Assembly: GCA_910580005.1 (NCBI GenBank)
Contig: CAJTXH010000021.1
Coordinates: forward strand, 1 to 30,035
Reading direction: 5' to 3'
DNA: 30,035 nt
From: an uncultured Lachnospiraceae bacterium
GTDB lineage: Bacteria; Bacillota; Clostridia; Lachnospirales; Lachnospiraceae
Made by a program: the position numbers and the translations under genes. Under the pieces are notes generated by a model. The model did no database searches. It was not told the origin of the DNA and saw only the letters and a list, made by a program, of their open reading frames with translations. Position 1 is the stretch's first letter, and each line of letters opens with the position of its first letter. Shown one piece after another: positions 8,922 through 17,448 of the stretch.

Positions 8922-9785
8922 TTAAAACTCTTCTCTATTAAATGCATCAACATATGATTCCATGGAAGTATTAATTACTTTTATATTATTTTTTTCAGCA
9001 TATTTAGAAGCCAGGTTAAATTCTTTAAATGTAGCCGCATACCATTCAAACATTTTAAAAAATTCACCCCTCTGTAATAACCCTTTTTCTACAAAATTTA
9101 TTTTATTACCATTTCCATAATAATGTTTTTCTTCTTTTATAACATCATTATCTATATTAACCGAATATTGTTTATAATCAGTAATATCAACACCTGAAAT
9201 ATATATTTTTTTAATACCTTTGCTTATAAGAAAATATAATGCTGCAATGGCAACATTCTGATTTCCACAATTAGCAAGGTTATTATGGTACATAAAATAC
9301 CTAAACTTTGTGATATGTTCATTAATAAAACTAAAGGGTGTTATCCATTCATATTTAATATAACTGTTACTGACTGGCAACCTGCGTCCTTTAGATGTAA
9401 CTATAGTTAATTCCCAGTCAACTTTACCTAATGTTTCAAATAATTTGATGTTCTGTTTTGCATTAACAGAAGCTGTTCCTGAAAAAAATGACGGGTCCAT
9501 TAAACATAGGTACTTTGGCTTTAACACCCAAAATCTTTCATCATTGCTTGGAAAATAGTTAACACATAATATTTCAAATCCATTTTCCTTAACCTTAAAT
9601 AAATCCATTTTTGCAAGGCTGGGACCATTTCCTGCTAAAAAAACCTTCTCTATTTCTGCTTTTTTTAATCTTGTACAACCTGAAAACAGCGACTTCAGAC
9701 ATATAATTATTCCTTCAGCAGTTCCCAATATTAACATAAAAATATTTTTAAATATCTTTATAATAATTTTAAGAAAATTTACCAT
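8922..9785 (-). CDS. GT42-like / DUF115-like protein, candidate nonulosonic-acid transferase
   Basis: 287 residues from the ATG at 9785 (AAAGGA about 9 bases upstream; a GTG at 9803 is less likely). The N-terminus has a hydrophobic, basic stretch (about 1-35) that may anchor it to the membrane. The core begins VFLAGNGPSLAKMDL near 48-62. It also has IYISGVDITDY near 189-199 and KHYYGNGNK further on. In order and spacing these resemble the AGNGPSL, IYLSGID and SHYIGHS motifs I recall from Campylobacter Cst sialyltransferases (GT42). Because the operon makes an activated pseudaminic acid, this is my best candidate for the transferase that uses it. That is inference; a MptE-like pyrophosphokinase fold is the alternative. 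Confidence 0.55.
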   Translation of the reverse strand: MVNFLKIIIKIFKNIFMLILGTAEGIIICLKSLFSGCTRLKKAEIEKVFLAGNGPSLAKMDLFKVKENGFEILCVNYFPSNDERFWVLKPKYLCLMDPSFFSGTASVNAKQNIKLFETLGKVDWELTIVTSKGRRLPVSNSYIKYEWITPFSFINEHITKFRYFMYHNNLANCGNQNVAIAALYFLISKGIKKIYISGVDITDYKQYSVNIDNDVIKEEKHYYGNGNKINFVEKGLLQRGEFFKMFEWYAATFKEFNLASKYAEKNNIKVINTSMESYVDAFNREEF

Positions 9786-9826
9786 TAGCCACTTTCCTTT
9801 CACTTCTACAGTATGTTTTTATTATT

Positions 9827-11059
9827 CTAATAAGCCAATAATTTATATCTGTCAGCTGCTTTACTTCTTTCTTGGTATTCCATGACAACAAAAACAATAA
9901 TAAAAATATATAAAGAGATATCATCAAACATACTATGTATCAAAAGAATTGATATAATTAAAACAATAAATGAATTTATCTTATACTGGTGGTTACCCCA
10001 TAAATTCACCATATGGCATATAAGATAAAATGCAAACAAGATAAGAGGTATAATTCCATATTTTGTAATAATATCTAAATACCAGTTATGTGCATGTGTT
10101 GTATACACCCCTGATGGCAGATAAAACTCTGACCCTATGCCATTTCCTGCCAGCCAGTGTTCTTTTATTATCTCAATTGCCTGTTCCCAGATATCATCCC
10201 GTCCCGAGTAAGAAGATGTCCTTCCAAAAAATCCAAGTAATGGTTCAAGAATGTTATTATCCTTATTAAATAATAAGAAATAAAAAACTATTCCAATAAA
10301 ACAAAAAACAATATAGGGATTCATTAATTTTTGTATTTTATATCTATAAAAGAAGAAAATATAATATACTAAAACAATTAACAGACAGATTAAAGTGTTA
10401 CTTGATTTGCATATCAATGCCGAGCCAATAAAGATAATTAAGTATATTAGGAAAAAATCATACTTTTTATCTATAAACTTTATTTTATAATGTTTATAGT
10501 CCAGACCCTTTATTTTTAAATATAGATAAAACATAATAAACATAATATAATAATAAAATGAACTATTTTTACTACCTAAAAGATATACTGCTCCAGCTTT
10601 TGAAGATGCATTAAAAAATCCATTTGGAAAAAGAAATATAGAAAAACTTCCCATTAAACTTAATATCCCAAAAATAACTGCTCCGCTCTTCATAAAAAGC
10701 AATTCATCTTTATATAATATAGATGAACAGGCTGCAGCAAACCCAATATAATTATAAACTCCAAGTAAATAAGATAGATATATACTTTTATTAAAACTGC
10801 TGGATATTATAAGACTCATCCCAAAAACCAGAACAGCTGCCCATAAATAATTATGTTGCTTTCTAATACTTCCCTTAAAAAATACCTGGTTAAATATATA
10901 ATAAGTTGAAATTAAAGTCCTTGATAAACTAAATAAAATTCCTAAAAAACTAAATAAAGCAACGGCAATGCCACGTTCTTCCAACATAGAAAATGTAAAT
11001 AACTCAAAATAAGGAATTAATACCATGCTATATTTAATACATCTCTTATTAAGCTTCAT
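9827..11059 (-). CDS. O-antigen ligase / Wzy-type polysaccharide polymerase
   Basis: 410-residue protein made almost entirely of hydrophobic segments (about 10-12), very rich in Ile, Phe, Leu and Tyr. A large loop near residues 285-330 contains GRDDIWEQAIEIIKEHWLAGNGIGS and, following it, TTHAHNWYLDIITKYG. The HAHNxYLD motif is the signature of the Wzy_C / O-antigen ligase domain. In this operon, with a Wzx flippase and undecaprenyl-type glycosyltransferases, it is most likely the polymerase that joins repeat units outside the membrane. It overlaps the preceding acetyltransferase gene by 11 bases, implying coupled translation. Confidence 0.83.
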   Translation of the reverse strand: MKLNKRCIKYSMVLIPYFELFTFSMLEERGIAVALFSFLGILFSLSRTLISTYYIFNQVFFKGSIRKQHNYLWAAVLVFGMSLIISSSFNKSIYLSYLLGVYNYIGFAAACSSILYKDELLFMKSGAVIFGILSLMGSFSIFLFPNGFFNASSKAGAVYLLGSKNSSFYYYIMFIMFYLYLKIKGLDYKHYKIKFIDKKYDFFLIYLIIFIGSALICKSSNTLICLLIVLVYYIFFFYRYKIQKLMNPYIVFCFIGIVFYFLLFNKDNNILEPLLGFFGRTSSYSGRDDIWEQAIEIIKEHWLAGNGIGSEFYLPSGVYTTHAHNWYLDIITKYGIIPLILFAFYLICHMVNLWGNHQYKINSFIVLIISILLIHSMFDDISLYIFIIVFVVMEYQERSKAADRYKLLAY

Positions 11060-11750
11060 ATTCTTTCACATCCAGTTCTTTTTGAAGTTGTTTAATATCA
11101 GTAAAAAATTTTGCATATTTTCTAATCCATTCATCTGGTTTATTCCACCATTGTAATTTCAATAAATACCTAATTTCTTCATCATTAAACCTTCTTTTTA
11201 TTACTTTTGCTGGTGTACCTGCAACTATTTCATATGGTGCAACATCATTAGAAATATACGAACCGGCACCAATAACTGCCCCATCACCTATTGTTACGCC
11301 ATCAGCAATTGTTACACCTGCTCCAATCCATACATCATTTCCAATTACAATTGTATATATCTTCCCATTAATACAAGATTTTTCTGGATATTTAATTTGG
11401 TCATATAATTCATCATCAACATATGAAAGCCCTAATGGTGAACTTTCTGAAAAAAAAGCTGGATGGATTGAAACAAAATCTTTTACCGGATGCCTGCCAA
11501 TTGCAACCCTTACTTCTGGTCCAATACATGTATATTTACCAATATATACCCCTCTTAAATAACATGAATTGCCTAAATAACTTGCATATCCAAGTCTTGA
11601 ATTAGAAAAATAAGTTCCATATCCAATCAGGTTATACCCATCAAACTGTGATGATAAATTAAATTCTGTCTTTGTTTCAAATTTACAATGTTTTATTTTC
11701 AATAATCTTTTCCACACCAACATATAGAACAATTTAATAACCCTTTTCAT
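11049..11750 (-). CDS. CatB-related O-acetyltransferase (left-handed beta-helix)
   Basis: 233 residues. Hexapeptide repeats run from about residue 36 to 195 (for example VWIGAGVTIADGVTIGDGAVIGAGSYI). The region VRVAIGRHPVKDFVSIHPAFFS carries the histidines typical of CatB / xenobiotic and sugar O-acetyltransferases, and a long aromatic C-terminal helix follows (QWWNKPDEWIRKYAKFF). It should transfer acetyl from acetyl-CoA to a sugar hydroxyl of the repeat unit. It is not a GNAT protein, so it cannot be the classical PseH N-acetyltransferase. Moderate ribosome binding site AAGGAAT before the ATG. Confidence 0.85.
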   Translation of the reverse strand: MKRVIKLFYMLVWKRLLKIKHCKFETKTEFNLSSQFDGYNLIGYGTYFSNSRLGYASYLGNSCYLRGVYIGKYTCIGPEVRVAIGRHPVKDFVSIHPAFFSESSPLGLSYVDDELYDQIKYPEKSCINGKIYTIVIGNDVWIGAGVTIADGVTIGDGAVIGAGSYISNDVAPYEIVAGTPAKVIKRRFNDEEIRYLLKLQWWNKPDEWIRKYAKFFTDIKQLQKELDVKEYEA

Positions 11751-11780
11751 AAATAACTATTCCTTGTAGCTTAGTAAATT

Positions 11781-12374
11781 TTATTTGTCTGCTTTTATTT
11801 TTTTAATAAACCTTGCAGGATTTCCTGCCCAGATTTCCTTATCAGGCACATCTTTTGTTACTACAGAACCGGCACCAATAACAGAAAACTTTCCTATTGT
11901 CACTCCTTTTAGAATAATACAGTGAGCGCCAATAAATGCCCCTTGTTTAATTAATACAGGAGCACTTTTTATACCTTGGTCATGTGCCTGCATACGTTCC
12001 TTAAAATATACAGAATGAAAGTCATGGTCATAAATTTTACAGTTTCCACCAACCATAACATCATTCTCTATTGTTATAGACCTTAATGCAACAATTGCAG
12101 TATTAGAAATCCCTACATTATCTCCAATACATATCCTGCCTGTTTCTTTTGCAAATAAAATTGTCTTATATCCTCCCCCGATTGGATTTGTTTCACAACA
12201 TGAATTAATTGTAACTCCATTACCTAATGATATAAAACCTCTTCCTCTGATAAATATTCTTCCATATGTTACAAGTTTTCTGCCATATTTGATTTTTCTT
12301 AGTTTCATTATAATTTTATTGTATACATCTGGCATAACCCATTTCGTTTTTATAATTATTTTTTTTATATTCAT
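11781..12374 (-). CDS. Acyltransferase of the maltose/galactoside O-acetyltransferase type (left-handed beta-helix)
   Basis: 197 residues of hexapeptide repeats, from about residue 45 to 175 (ITIENDVMVGGNCKIYDHDFHS, then IGAHCIILKGVTIGKFSVIGAGSVVTKDVP). The catalytic histidine is probably in YDHDFHS near 114-120. The C-terminal signature is WAGNPARFIKKI. It adds an acetyl group from acetyl-CoA to a sugar, in the cytoplasm. It is the first of two adjacent acetyltransferase genes of different subfamilies, suggesting two separately acetylated positions. GGAAGGG lies 7 bases before the ATG. Confidence 0.85.
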   Translation of the reverse strand: MNIKKIIIKTKWVMPDVYNKIIMKLRKIKYGRKLVTYGRIFIRGRGFISLGNGVTINSCCETNPIGGGYKTILFAKETGRICIGDNVGISNTAIVALRSITIENDVMVGGNCKIYDHDFHSVYFKERMQAHDQGIKSAPVLIKQGAFIGAHCIILKGVTIGKFSVIGAGSVVTKDVPDKEIWAGNPARFIKKIKADK

Positions 12375-12407
12375 AAACAGCCCTTCCAGGGATAATATAA
12401 TTCTTTT

Positions 12408-13199
12408 TCATATTTTTTCAGTTCTTTTAATTACTTTGTATATCAGGGTGTCCTTTAATATACACACAACATTCCCCCGTATACGCTTTAAATATTCAAT
12501 TAATTTAACTTTTATAACAGGTTCTCCATAACTTATTGCAATCTGGCTACCTTCTTTATATACATTTAATTTATTCTGGTCACTGACCCCGCCTGATTTA
12601 TATTTTGTCAAAACAGCATCTACATATTGAAATTTAACTCCATTCAAATAAAATCTATAAAGCAACTCTTTATCCATAGAATATTTGTAACAGGTTCTAA
12701 ATACACCATATTTATCATATACATTCTTACGCACAAATGTAGACGGATGTATAAGAACCATATTATATAACAGCTTTTTTAAATTATGTTTAGGCCTGGA
12801 TATATAACGTGTCCTTCTTTTTGTATCAATCCAAAGGCAATTTCCATAAAAAACACCAGCCTTGCTTTTTTCAAAATATTTTCTTAAAATCATACCCGTT
12901 TCTGGCATTAACTCATCATCAGCATTGATAATACCAACCAGATCCCCTGTTGCTTTTTTAATTCCTTTATTAAAAGCATCACTAATTCCCTTATCTGGTT
13001 CAGAACAATGAATATATTTAATTCCCTTATTTTTAAAAGCTTCTCCATATGAACAGATAATATTATAAGTTTTATCTGTTGAAGCCCCATCAATAATGAT
13101 ATATTCATATACTGGCTCTATCTGGTTCAAAACAGATTTTATTGTTTTTTTAATGCAATTTTCAGCATTAAAGGATACTGTTATAATTGATAGTTTCAT
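12408..13199 (-). CDS. Glycosyltransferase family 2 (WcaA-like)
   Basis: GT-A fold inverting glycosyltransferase of 263 residues from the ATG at 13199. The start is set by GGAAGGTG 6-7 bases upstream; a TTG at 13214 is in frame but lies inside that binding site. KLSIITVSFNAENCIKKTI is the nucleotide-binding first strand, IIDGASTDKT (about 35-44) follows, and INADDEL near 91-97 supplies the metal-binding DXD-type acid pair. SGGVSDQNK near 205 is common in this subgroup. The donor is unknown. It lies just after a decayed GT4 gene. Confidence 0.86.
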   Translation of the reverse strand: MKLSIITVSFNAENCIKKTIKSVLNQIEPVYEYIIIDGASTDKTYNIICSYGEAFKNKGIKYIHCSEPDKGISDAFNKGIKKATGDLVGIINADDELMPETGMILRKYFEKSKAGVFYGNCLWIDTKRRTRYISRPKHNLKKLLYNMVLIHPSTFVRKNVYDKYGVFRTCYKYSMDKELLYRFYLNGVKFQYVDAVLTKYKSGGVSDQNKLNVYKEGSQIAISYGEPVIKVKLIEYLKRIRGNVVCILKDTLIYKVIKRTEKI

Positions 13200-13282
13200 T
13201 ATTTCACCTTCCAAAAGTGCTTAATACTATAACTAATTATTAACATATACGGTTAACATCTAAAATCTATAATAATTCTACA

Positions 13283-13756
13283 TTATAATATTGCTTTCCA
13301 GTACTGCCTCATAATCATTTCCTTGTCAAACCGTTTATAATTTTGCTGTCTTAATAAAATGTATCCTTTTTTCTTAATCAACAGCTAATTTGTTAATCAC
13401 CATAGCAACCTCCATATAGTCACAAGGAATAACTAAAATAACAGCATCTTCTGTTACTTCTGGTAAAGAACTAGTATTTAAACACACAACTGGAACATTA
13501 AGCTACATTGCTTCAATAGGAAGCAGCTCAAAATCCTCTGTTAATGATAAAAACAAGAACAACGCACTATTAGCAATTATTTTATGTAATTCTCTATCTT
13601 ATTTTATAAATTTATAACAAGTAATCCTATTATTTATTTCTTGTGACACACAATAATATGATACATCCTGAAGACCTATAATCACCAAATCTAATGGATT
13701 ACTGCTTTTTTCCCTGCACCTTTAACAAGTTTAAAACAATCAATAACTATACACAT
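13283..13756 (-). pseudogene. Decayed family 4 glycosyltransferase remnant
   Basis: A former GT4 gene can be followed through this stretch. An ATG at 13756 has an intact binding site (AAAGGTGG, 13763-13770) and begins MCIVIDCFKLVKGAGKKAVIH, then hits a stop. The reading then continues in homologous frame as DLVIIGLQDVSYYC, FIK-stop-DRELHKIIANSALFLFLS, and LTEDFELLPIEAM-stop-LNVPVVCLNTSSLPEVTEDA. These match the C-terminal acceptor/donor region of GT4 enzymes. The last part, LRQQNYKRFDKEMIMRQYW, needs a frameshift. The join of the first 21 residues to the C-terminal half implies a large internal deletion plus at least three point stops. From 13,771 to the GT4 stop at 13,986 I see only AT-rich sequence and a 9-bp hairpin (13931-13957). 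Confidence 0.85.
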
Positions 13757-13985
13757 ATTTATCCACCTTTTTATAATAAATTTCACAAAACATATCTTTT
13801 AAACATCCTAGAAAGACCTAATAATAAATATATTATTCTCTTCTTTTAACAAATATAGTTGTATTAATATATATGTTTAATATTATTTTGGTAAGTAAAT
13901 CTAATTTATTTATATAACTATTACATTTAATATGTGATATTATTTTTTATCACATAATTCATCCTATGCAATTATTCATACTTAA

Positions 13986-15161
13986 CTAAATATTATTATA
14001 TATATATATAAGTTTCTGGTAATTTTTTTCCATAGTATATTTATTTTTATATTCTTTAATTGTACTTTCATATATATTTTCATATTCTGATAAACGGAAT
14101 ACTGCTTTTATCAATTCATATATACTATTACATTTAAATTTACATCCATTAATGCCTTCCTTAACAAGAGTCCCAGCATTTCCAATACTTGAACAGATAA
14201 CAGGCGTACCAACAGAAAAAGCTTCAACTATACTTACAGGAAATCCTTCATACCATTGTGTAGGTAATATAAGTGCCTTACTATCAGCAATTAAACTGAA
14301 TACTTCATTATTATAAATAAAGCCTTGCATTTTTATATTTTTAATCTTATTATTTTTAATAAATTTTCTACACCATGTTTCAAGAGGCCCTGTTCCACAA
14401 ACAACTAGTTCTATGCCACTGTTATCAAGCTGTTTCCAAGCTTCAAATAACATATCCACTCCTTTAAGCTTGTCTAACCTTCCAGCAAAGATAATCCTGT
14501 TTTTTCTTTTATTTGCTGGAATTATTTCATTTGAATTACTTATGAAATTGGGTTTTAAAAATACTTTTTCCCTTTTTATATTGTTTAACTGTAATAATTT
14601 CTTTTTATTAAATTCTGTAAGGCAGATATAATTAATTTTACTATAGATACCTGTCATTCTATGGAATTTCATATTAAGTACACATGCAGCAGTCTGTATT
14701 TTACTATTTCTATAACATTTATGTTTTATAGAACACATAAGTCCCTTTTTTACACAATCTTCACAAATATGTCCATCCCTGTAAAAAGTTGCGCTTGGAC
14801 ATAACAGGCGGAAGTTATGTATAGTCTGTACAACAGGAACCTTACAAACTATTGCAGCATAATATACCGACTGACTGATTAAGTTAAGAGTGTTATGGAC
14901 ATGTACAATATCTATATGTCTATTTTTAATAATTCTCTTAATATCATAGTAAGTCTTAAAATTAAAAATTGTATTAACAGGAAACATCAGTTTCTGGAAA
15001 ATCCCCATATTTTTTAATTCCAGGTTATTTCTGTTATATAAAACAACTTCATGGCCATACTTTTCCAACATATATTTTTCATTGGCAACCACAGTATCCT
15101 CCCCACCAGGAACCTGATAATAATTATGAACAATTAATATTTTTTGTTTTCGCATTATCAT
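13986..15161 (-). CDS. Glycosyltransferase family 4
   Basis: 391-residue GT-B retaining glycosyltransferase. The N-terminal domain starts KILIVHNYYQVPGGEDTVVANEKYML, a well-known opening of GT4 enzymes. The C-terminal GT1/4 domain includes IIFAGRLDKLKGVDMLFEAW near 225-245. The donor-binding E-x7-E motif is EGFPVSIVEAFSVGTPVI near 316-333. The gene starts 6 bases after the WecG/TagA-type gene; a second ATG two codons later fits the GGGG binding site slightly better. A cysteine cluster (CPSATFYRDGHICEDCVKKGLMCSIKHKC, written here in part as CEDC and CSIKHKC) in the N-terminal domain may bind metal, as in related enzymes. Confidence 0.88.
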   Translation of the reverse strand: MIMRKQKILIVHNYYQVPGGEDTVVANEKYMLEKYGHEVVLYNRNNLELKNMGIFQKLMFPVNTIFNFKTYYDIKRIIKNRHIDIVHVHNTLNLISQSVYYAAIVCKVPVVQTIHNFRLLCPSATFYRDGHICEDCVKKGLMCSIKHKCYRNSKIQTAACVLNMKFHRMTGIYSKINYICLTEFNKKKLLQLNNIKREKVFLKPNFISNSNEIIPANKRKNRIIFAGRLDKLKGVDMLFEAWKQLDNSGIELVVCGTGPLETWCRKFIKNNKIKNIKMQGFIYNNEVFSLIADSKALILPTQWYEGFPVSIVEAFSVGTPVICSSIGNAGTLVKEGINGCKFKCNSIYELIKAVFRLSEYENIYESTIKEYKNKYTMEKNYQKLIYIYNNI

Positions 15162-15167
15162 CTGCCC

Positions 15168-15962
15168 CTATCTTCCTTTAATATAAGAATTCCAAATAAA
15201 TTTCGTATTTGTATGCAAGTATCTGCCAAAAAGCCTTCGTGGGTCTTGAAACAACCTGTAAAACCATTCCATATTGCTTTTCTGCATCCATTCTGGTGCC
15301 CTTTTAATATTCCCTGCAAAATAATCAAATCCAGCCCCTGTGCCAACCATAAAACCTTTTACCTTTCCCTGGTGTTCCGCCATCCATATTTCTTGTTTAG
15401 GTGCACCTAAACCAACCCATATAAAATCAGGGCTAGCATTATTTATCCGACGTATTATTTCTTTATCTTCTTCTTCTGTAACCGGCCTGAATGGCGGACT
15501 GTACATTCCTGTAATCTGTATTCCTGGATAATTCTTTTCTAACACCCTTTTTAATTTAGCAATTGTTTCATTAGTGCTTCCATAAAAAAAATGCTTATAT
15601 CCTTTTTGGGTACTTATTTTAAAGACTTCTGCCATATAATCCGGTCCTGTTGTACGGCTTATTCTTTTATATCCACGCTTCTTGCCAATAAAAGATAATG
15701 GGCCTCCGTCAGGAATTGCCATTATTCCGCCATTCTGTATTGCCTTATATCTTTCATCTTCATATGCTGTAACTGTTGTATGGACATTTGAAACACACAT
15801 GTAATCTCCTGATAAATCTTTAACATACTTTTTTGTAAATTTTATAAGCCAGTCCATATTTATGGCAGCAATTTCAACCCCCATAATATTACATGTAGGA
15901 ATTTCTGATTTATCAACTTTATGAATAAATTTATACATTTTTTGTTGTCTATTTATATCCAT
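15168..15962 (-). CDS. WecG/TagA/CpsF family glycosyltransferase (GT26)
   Basis: 264 residues. The GT26 signature blocks are present: NVHTTVTAYED near 59-69, IPDGGPLSF near 83-91, and VGLGAPKQEIWMAEHQGKV near 182-200, followed by GTGAGFDYFAGNIKRAPEWM. These enzymes add the second sugar (N-acetylmannosamine(uronic acid) in the known cases) onto an undecaprenyl-pyrophosphate-GlcNAc type acceptor at the inner membrane face. The ATG overlaps the stop of the upstream recombinase-like gene as TAATG, so the two are translationally coupled. No initiating phosphoglycosyl transferase is seen in the window; it may lie further downstream. Confidence 0.9.
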   Translation of the reverse strand: MDINRQQKMYKFIHKVDKSEIPTCNIMGVEIAAINMDWLIKFTKKYVKDLSGDYMCVSNVHTTVTAYEDERYKAIQNGGIMAIPDGGPLSFIGKKRGYKRISRTTGPDYMAEVFKISTQKGYKHFFYGSTNETIAKLKRVLEKNYPGIQITGMYSPPFRPVTEEEDKEIIRRINNASPDFIWVGLGAPKQEIWMAEHQGKVKGFMVGTGAGFDYFAGNIKRAPEWMQKSNMEWFYRLFQDPRRLFGRYLHTNTKFIWNSYIKGR

Positions 15963-17104
15963 TACCCAATTCCTCTTATAAAACTGTCACTTTTTACAAG
16001 CCATTGTCCATATCTTTCGCATACTGCATTAATACCAACACCAAGCACATAGGCAACACTATATAAATCCCCTCCTGCCTGTAAACACATTACTGCAAAT
16101 GTATCTCTAAGTCTTTTAAATGTCAGTTCTGGAATCCATGCCTGTTCACCAAGTGATTTCAGATGGTTTTGTAATGTCCTGCCATCAGGCGGTGAATATT
16201 TTTTTCCTGTATGTTTACATTTCTTATCAATGGTTGCCACATATCTTTCTTTTTCTGGATTTTTCTTTTCAGCTATCAACTCTAAAAGCCTGGCCAGCTT
16301 TTCTGGTATAATAAACTCACGGCATTCACTTTCTGGAAGCTCAAATTCTTTCAAAACTGTTGCCATTTTTTTGCTTTTATTACTTTTTATATCTTTATCA
16401 CTTATATTTTCTGTATCTTCTTTACTTGATAATTTCTTCTGTTGCACACGCATTAAATTTCTATGAATATGGATTTTTCCATTCTCCAGGTCTATATCTT
16501 CCCATTTAAGTCCACAAAGTTCTGACAAACTGGCACCCGTATAAAGAGGAAGCATTACCTGTATCTGTATATCCATTTCATGCTGTCTTGCTGTATTTAT
16601 TAACTGTTGCATTTCTAATTCTGATAATGGCAAGGCATCTTTTTTATTCTTTATAATATATCCAGCCTTTCCAAATGCAATCTCTGGAACAAGACCCATC
16701 TCTGCGCCATAACGGAACATTGCACGCACTATACTTTCTACAACATATATTGTATATTGTGAAAGAGAATTTCTTTTTCCATTTCCTACCCGTAAAAACT
16801 CCAACATAGTAAATAAATCTTCCTTACAAAAAACACCAGCCTGTAATTGGCCTATATATGGAATAATATATTTGCTTGTATATGCCTGGTAACACGCATA
16901 AGAAGAAGGTCTTAAAATCTCTTGTATATCTGTAAGCCATAATTCCGCCAGTTCTTTTACAGAAAACTGTCTGCTGGCTTCATTACCATCCTTTTTTACA
17001 GAATGTGAAAATGGATATTCCATACATATCTCCTTATGTGCAGCATCATTACTAAAACTATTTTTTTGCTGGATAACATAAGTATTTTCTAATTTCTGTG
17101 GCAT
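15962..17104 (-). CDS. Degenerate tyrosine recombinase-like protein heading the polysaccharide operon
   Basis: 380 residues with the layout of a tyrosine recombinase: a core-binding (SAM-like) domain at about 47-137 and a catalytic-domain fold from about 155 to the end. Catalytic positions are mostly lost. The first arginine in the TGxR-SEL motif is S192 (TGASLSEL). In the second box, KRLRD replaces H-x-L-R-H, keeping only R333. The third histidine is V356. Only tyrosine Y365 and R333 remain. A charged, lysine-rich insertion lies at about 222-300. It is the first gene after the invertible promoter and is coupled by TAATG to the GT26 gene. I infer a DNA-binding or accessory role (directionality factor or regulator), not a recombinase. 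AAGGA precedes the ATG. Confidence 0.8.
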   Translation of the reverse strand: MPQKLENTYVIQQKNSFSNDAAHKEICMEYPFSHSVKKDGNEASRQFSVKELAELWLTDIQEILRPSSYACYQAYTSKYIIPYIGQLQAGVFCKEDLFTMLEFLRVGNGKRNSLSQYTIYVVESIVRAMFRYGAEMGLVPEIAFGKAGYIIKNKKDALPLSELEMQQLINTARQHEMDIQIQVMLPLYTGASLSELCGLKWEDIDLENGKIHIHRNLMRVQQKKLSSKEDTENISDKDIKSNKSKKMATVLKEFELPESECREFIIPEKLARLLELIAEKKNPEKERYVATIDKKCKHTGKKYSPPDGRTLQNHLKSLGEQAWIPELTFKRLRDTFAVMCLQAGGDLYSVAYVLGVGINAVCERYGQWLVKSDSFIRGIG

Positions 17105-17167
17105 ATGGTATCCTTCTTTCTTACAAAATGCACTTTAGTTTTACTGTTATAAATCACTAGCACAATA

Positions 17168-17193
17168 TACAACATTATAAAAATAATGTTGTA
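17168..17193. repeat. Inverted-repeat site L of the invertible segment
   Basis: A 26-bp near-palindrome: left arm TACAACATTA, 6-bp centre TAAAAA, right arm TAATGTTGTA. Its reverse complement matches site R (17449-17474) at 25 of 26 positions. Two arms around an asymmetric 6-bp centre is the architecture of tyrosine recombinase crossover sites. It lies in the predicted 5' untranslated region of the polysaccharide operon. Confidence 0.85.
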
Positions 17194-17448
17194 AACCTGA
17201 TACTATAGGATAATAGCATATTTATTTTTACTTTTCAAGTTCTTTTATGAAAAAATTTTATGTTTTATCTGGTTCTTATTTCCAAAAATAATCCAAAAAA
17301 TAATTATTATATATGACAATTGTATATATAAATACCAAAACAAAATGGTCTGGTTAATACATATTTGCAAGAAGAATAGAAGCATTATTATATTTATCAA
17401 AAACTAAAATCCTTATAAATGCTGCATATTATGCAGTTTTGTCTAGTT
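17194..17448. other. Predicted invertible promoter segment (phase switch)
   Basis: 255 bp of very AT-rich DNA without a convincing gene, bounded by the two inverted sites. It carries a strong minus-strand promoter near its left end (17210-17238) and, at 17422-17437, a small hairpin (CTGCATA, T, TATGCAG) followed by TTTT on the plus strand. The intact recombinase gene ends 10 bases beyond the right-hand site. Recombination between the sites would turn the promoter away from the operon, toward the 3' end of the recombinase gene. Inversion itself is not visible in one sequence; it is inferred from the arrangement. Confidence 0.72.
17210..17238 (-). promoter_or_regulatory. Promoter of the polysaccharide operon (inside the invertible segment)
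   Basis: On the minus strand TTGAAA (17238-17233) and TATTAT (17215-17210) are 17 bases apart, with a TGC extended -10 element directly before the -10 hexamer. Transcription should start near 17203 and run through site L into the recombinase-like gene at 17104. In the orientation given, the promoter faces the polysaccharide genes. Confidence 0.75.

Noticed and set aside
13931..13957. 9-bp hairpin TATGTGATA/TATCACATA as a terminator before the GT4 remnant
   Set aside because: No T-tract follows on the minus strand and all neighbours are in one operon; likely chance in very AT-rich DNA.
17168..17193. Reading site L as an intrinsic terminator
   Set aside because: The stem is AT-only apart from a few pairs and no T-run follows on either strand; the matching inverted copy at 17449-17474 explains it better.
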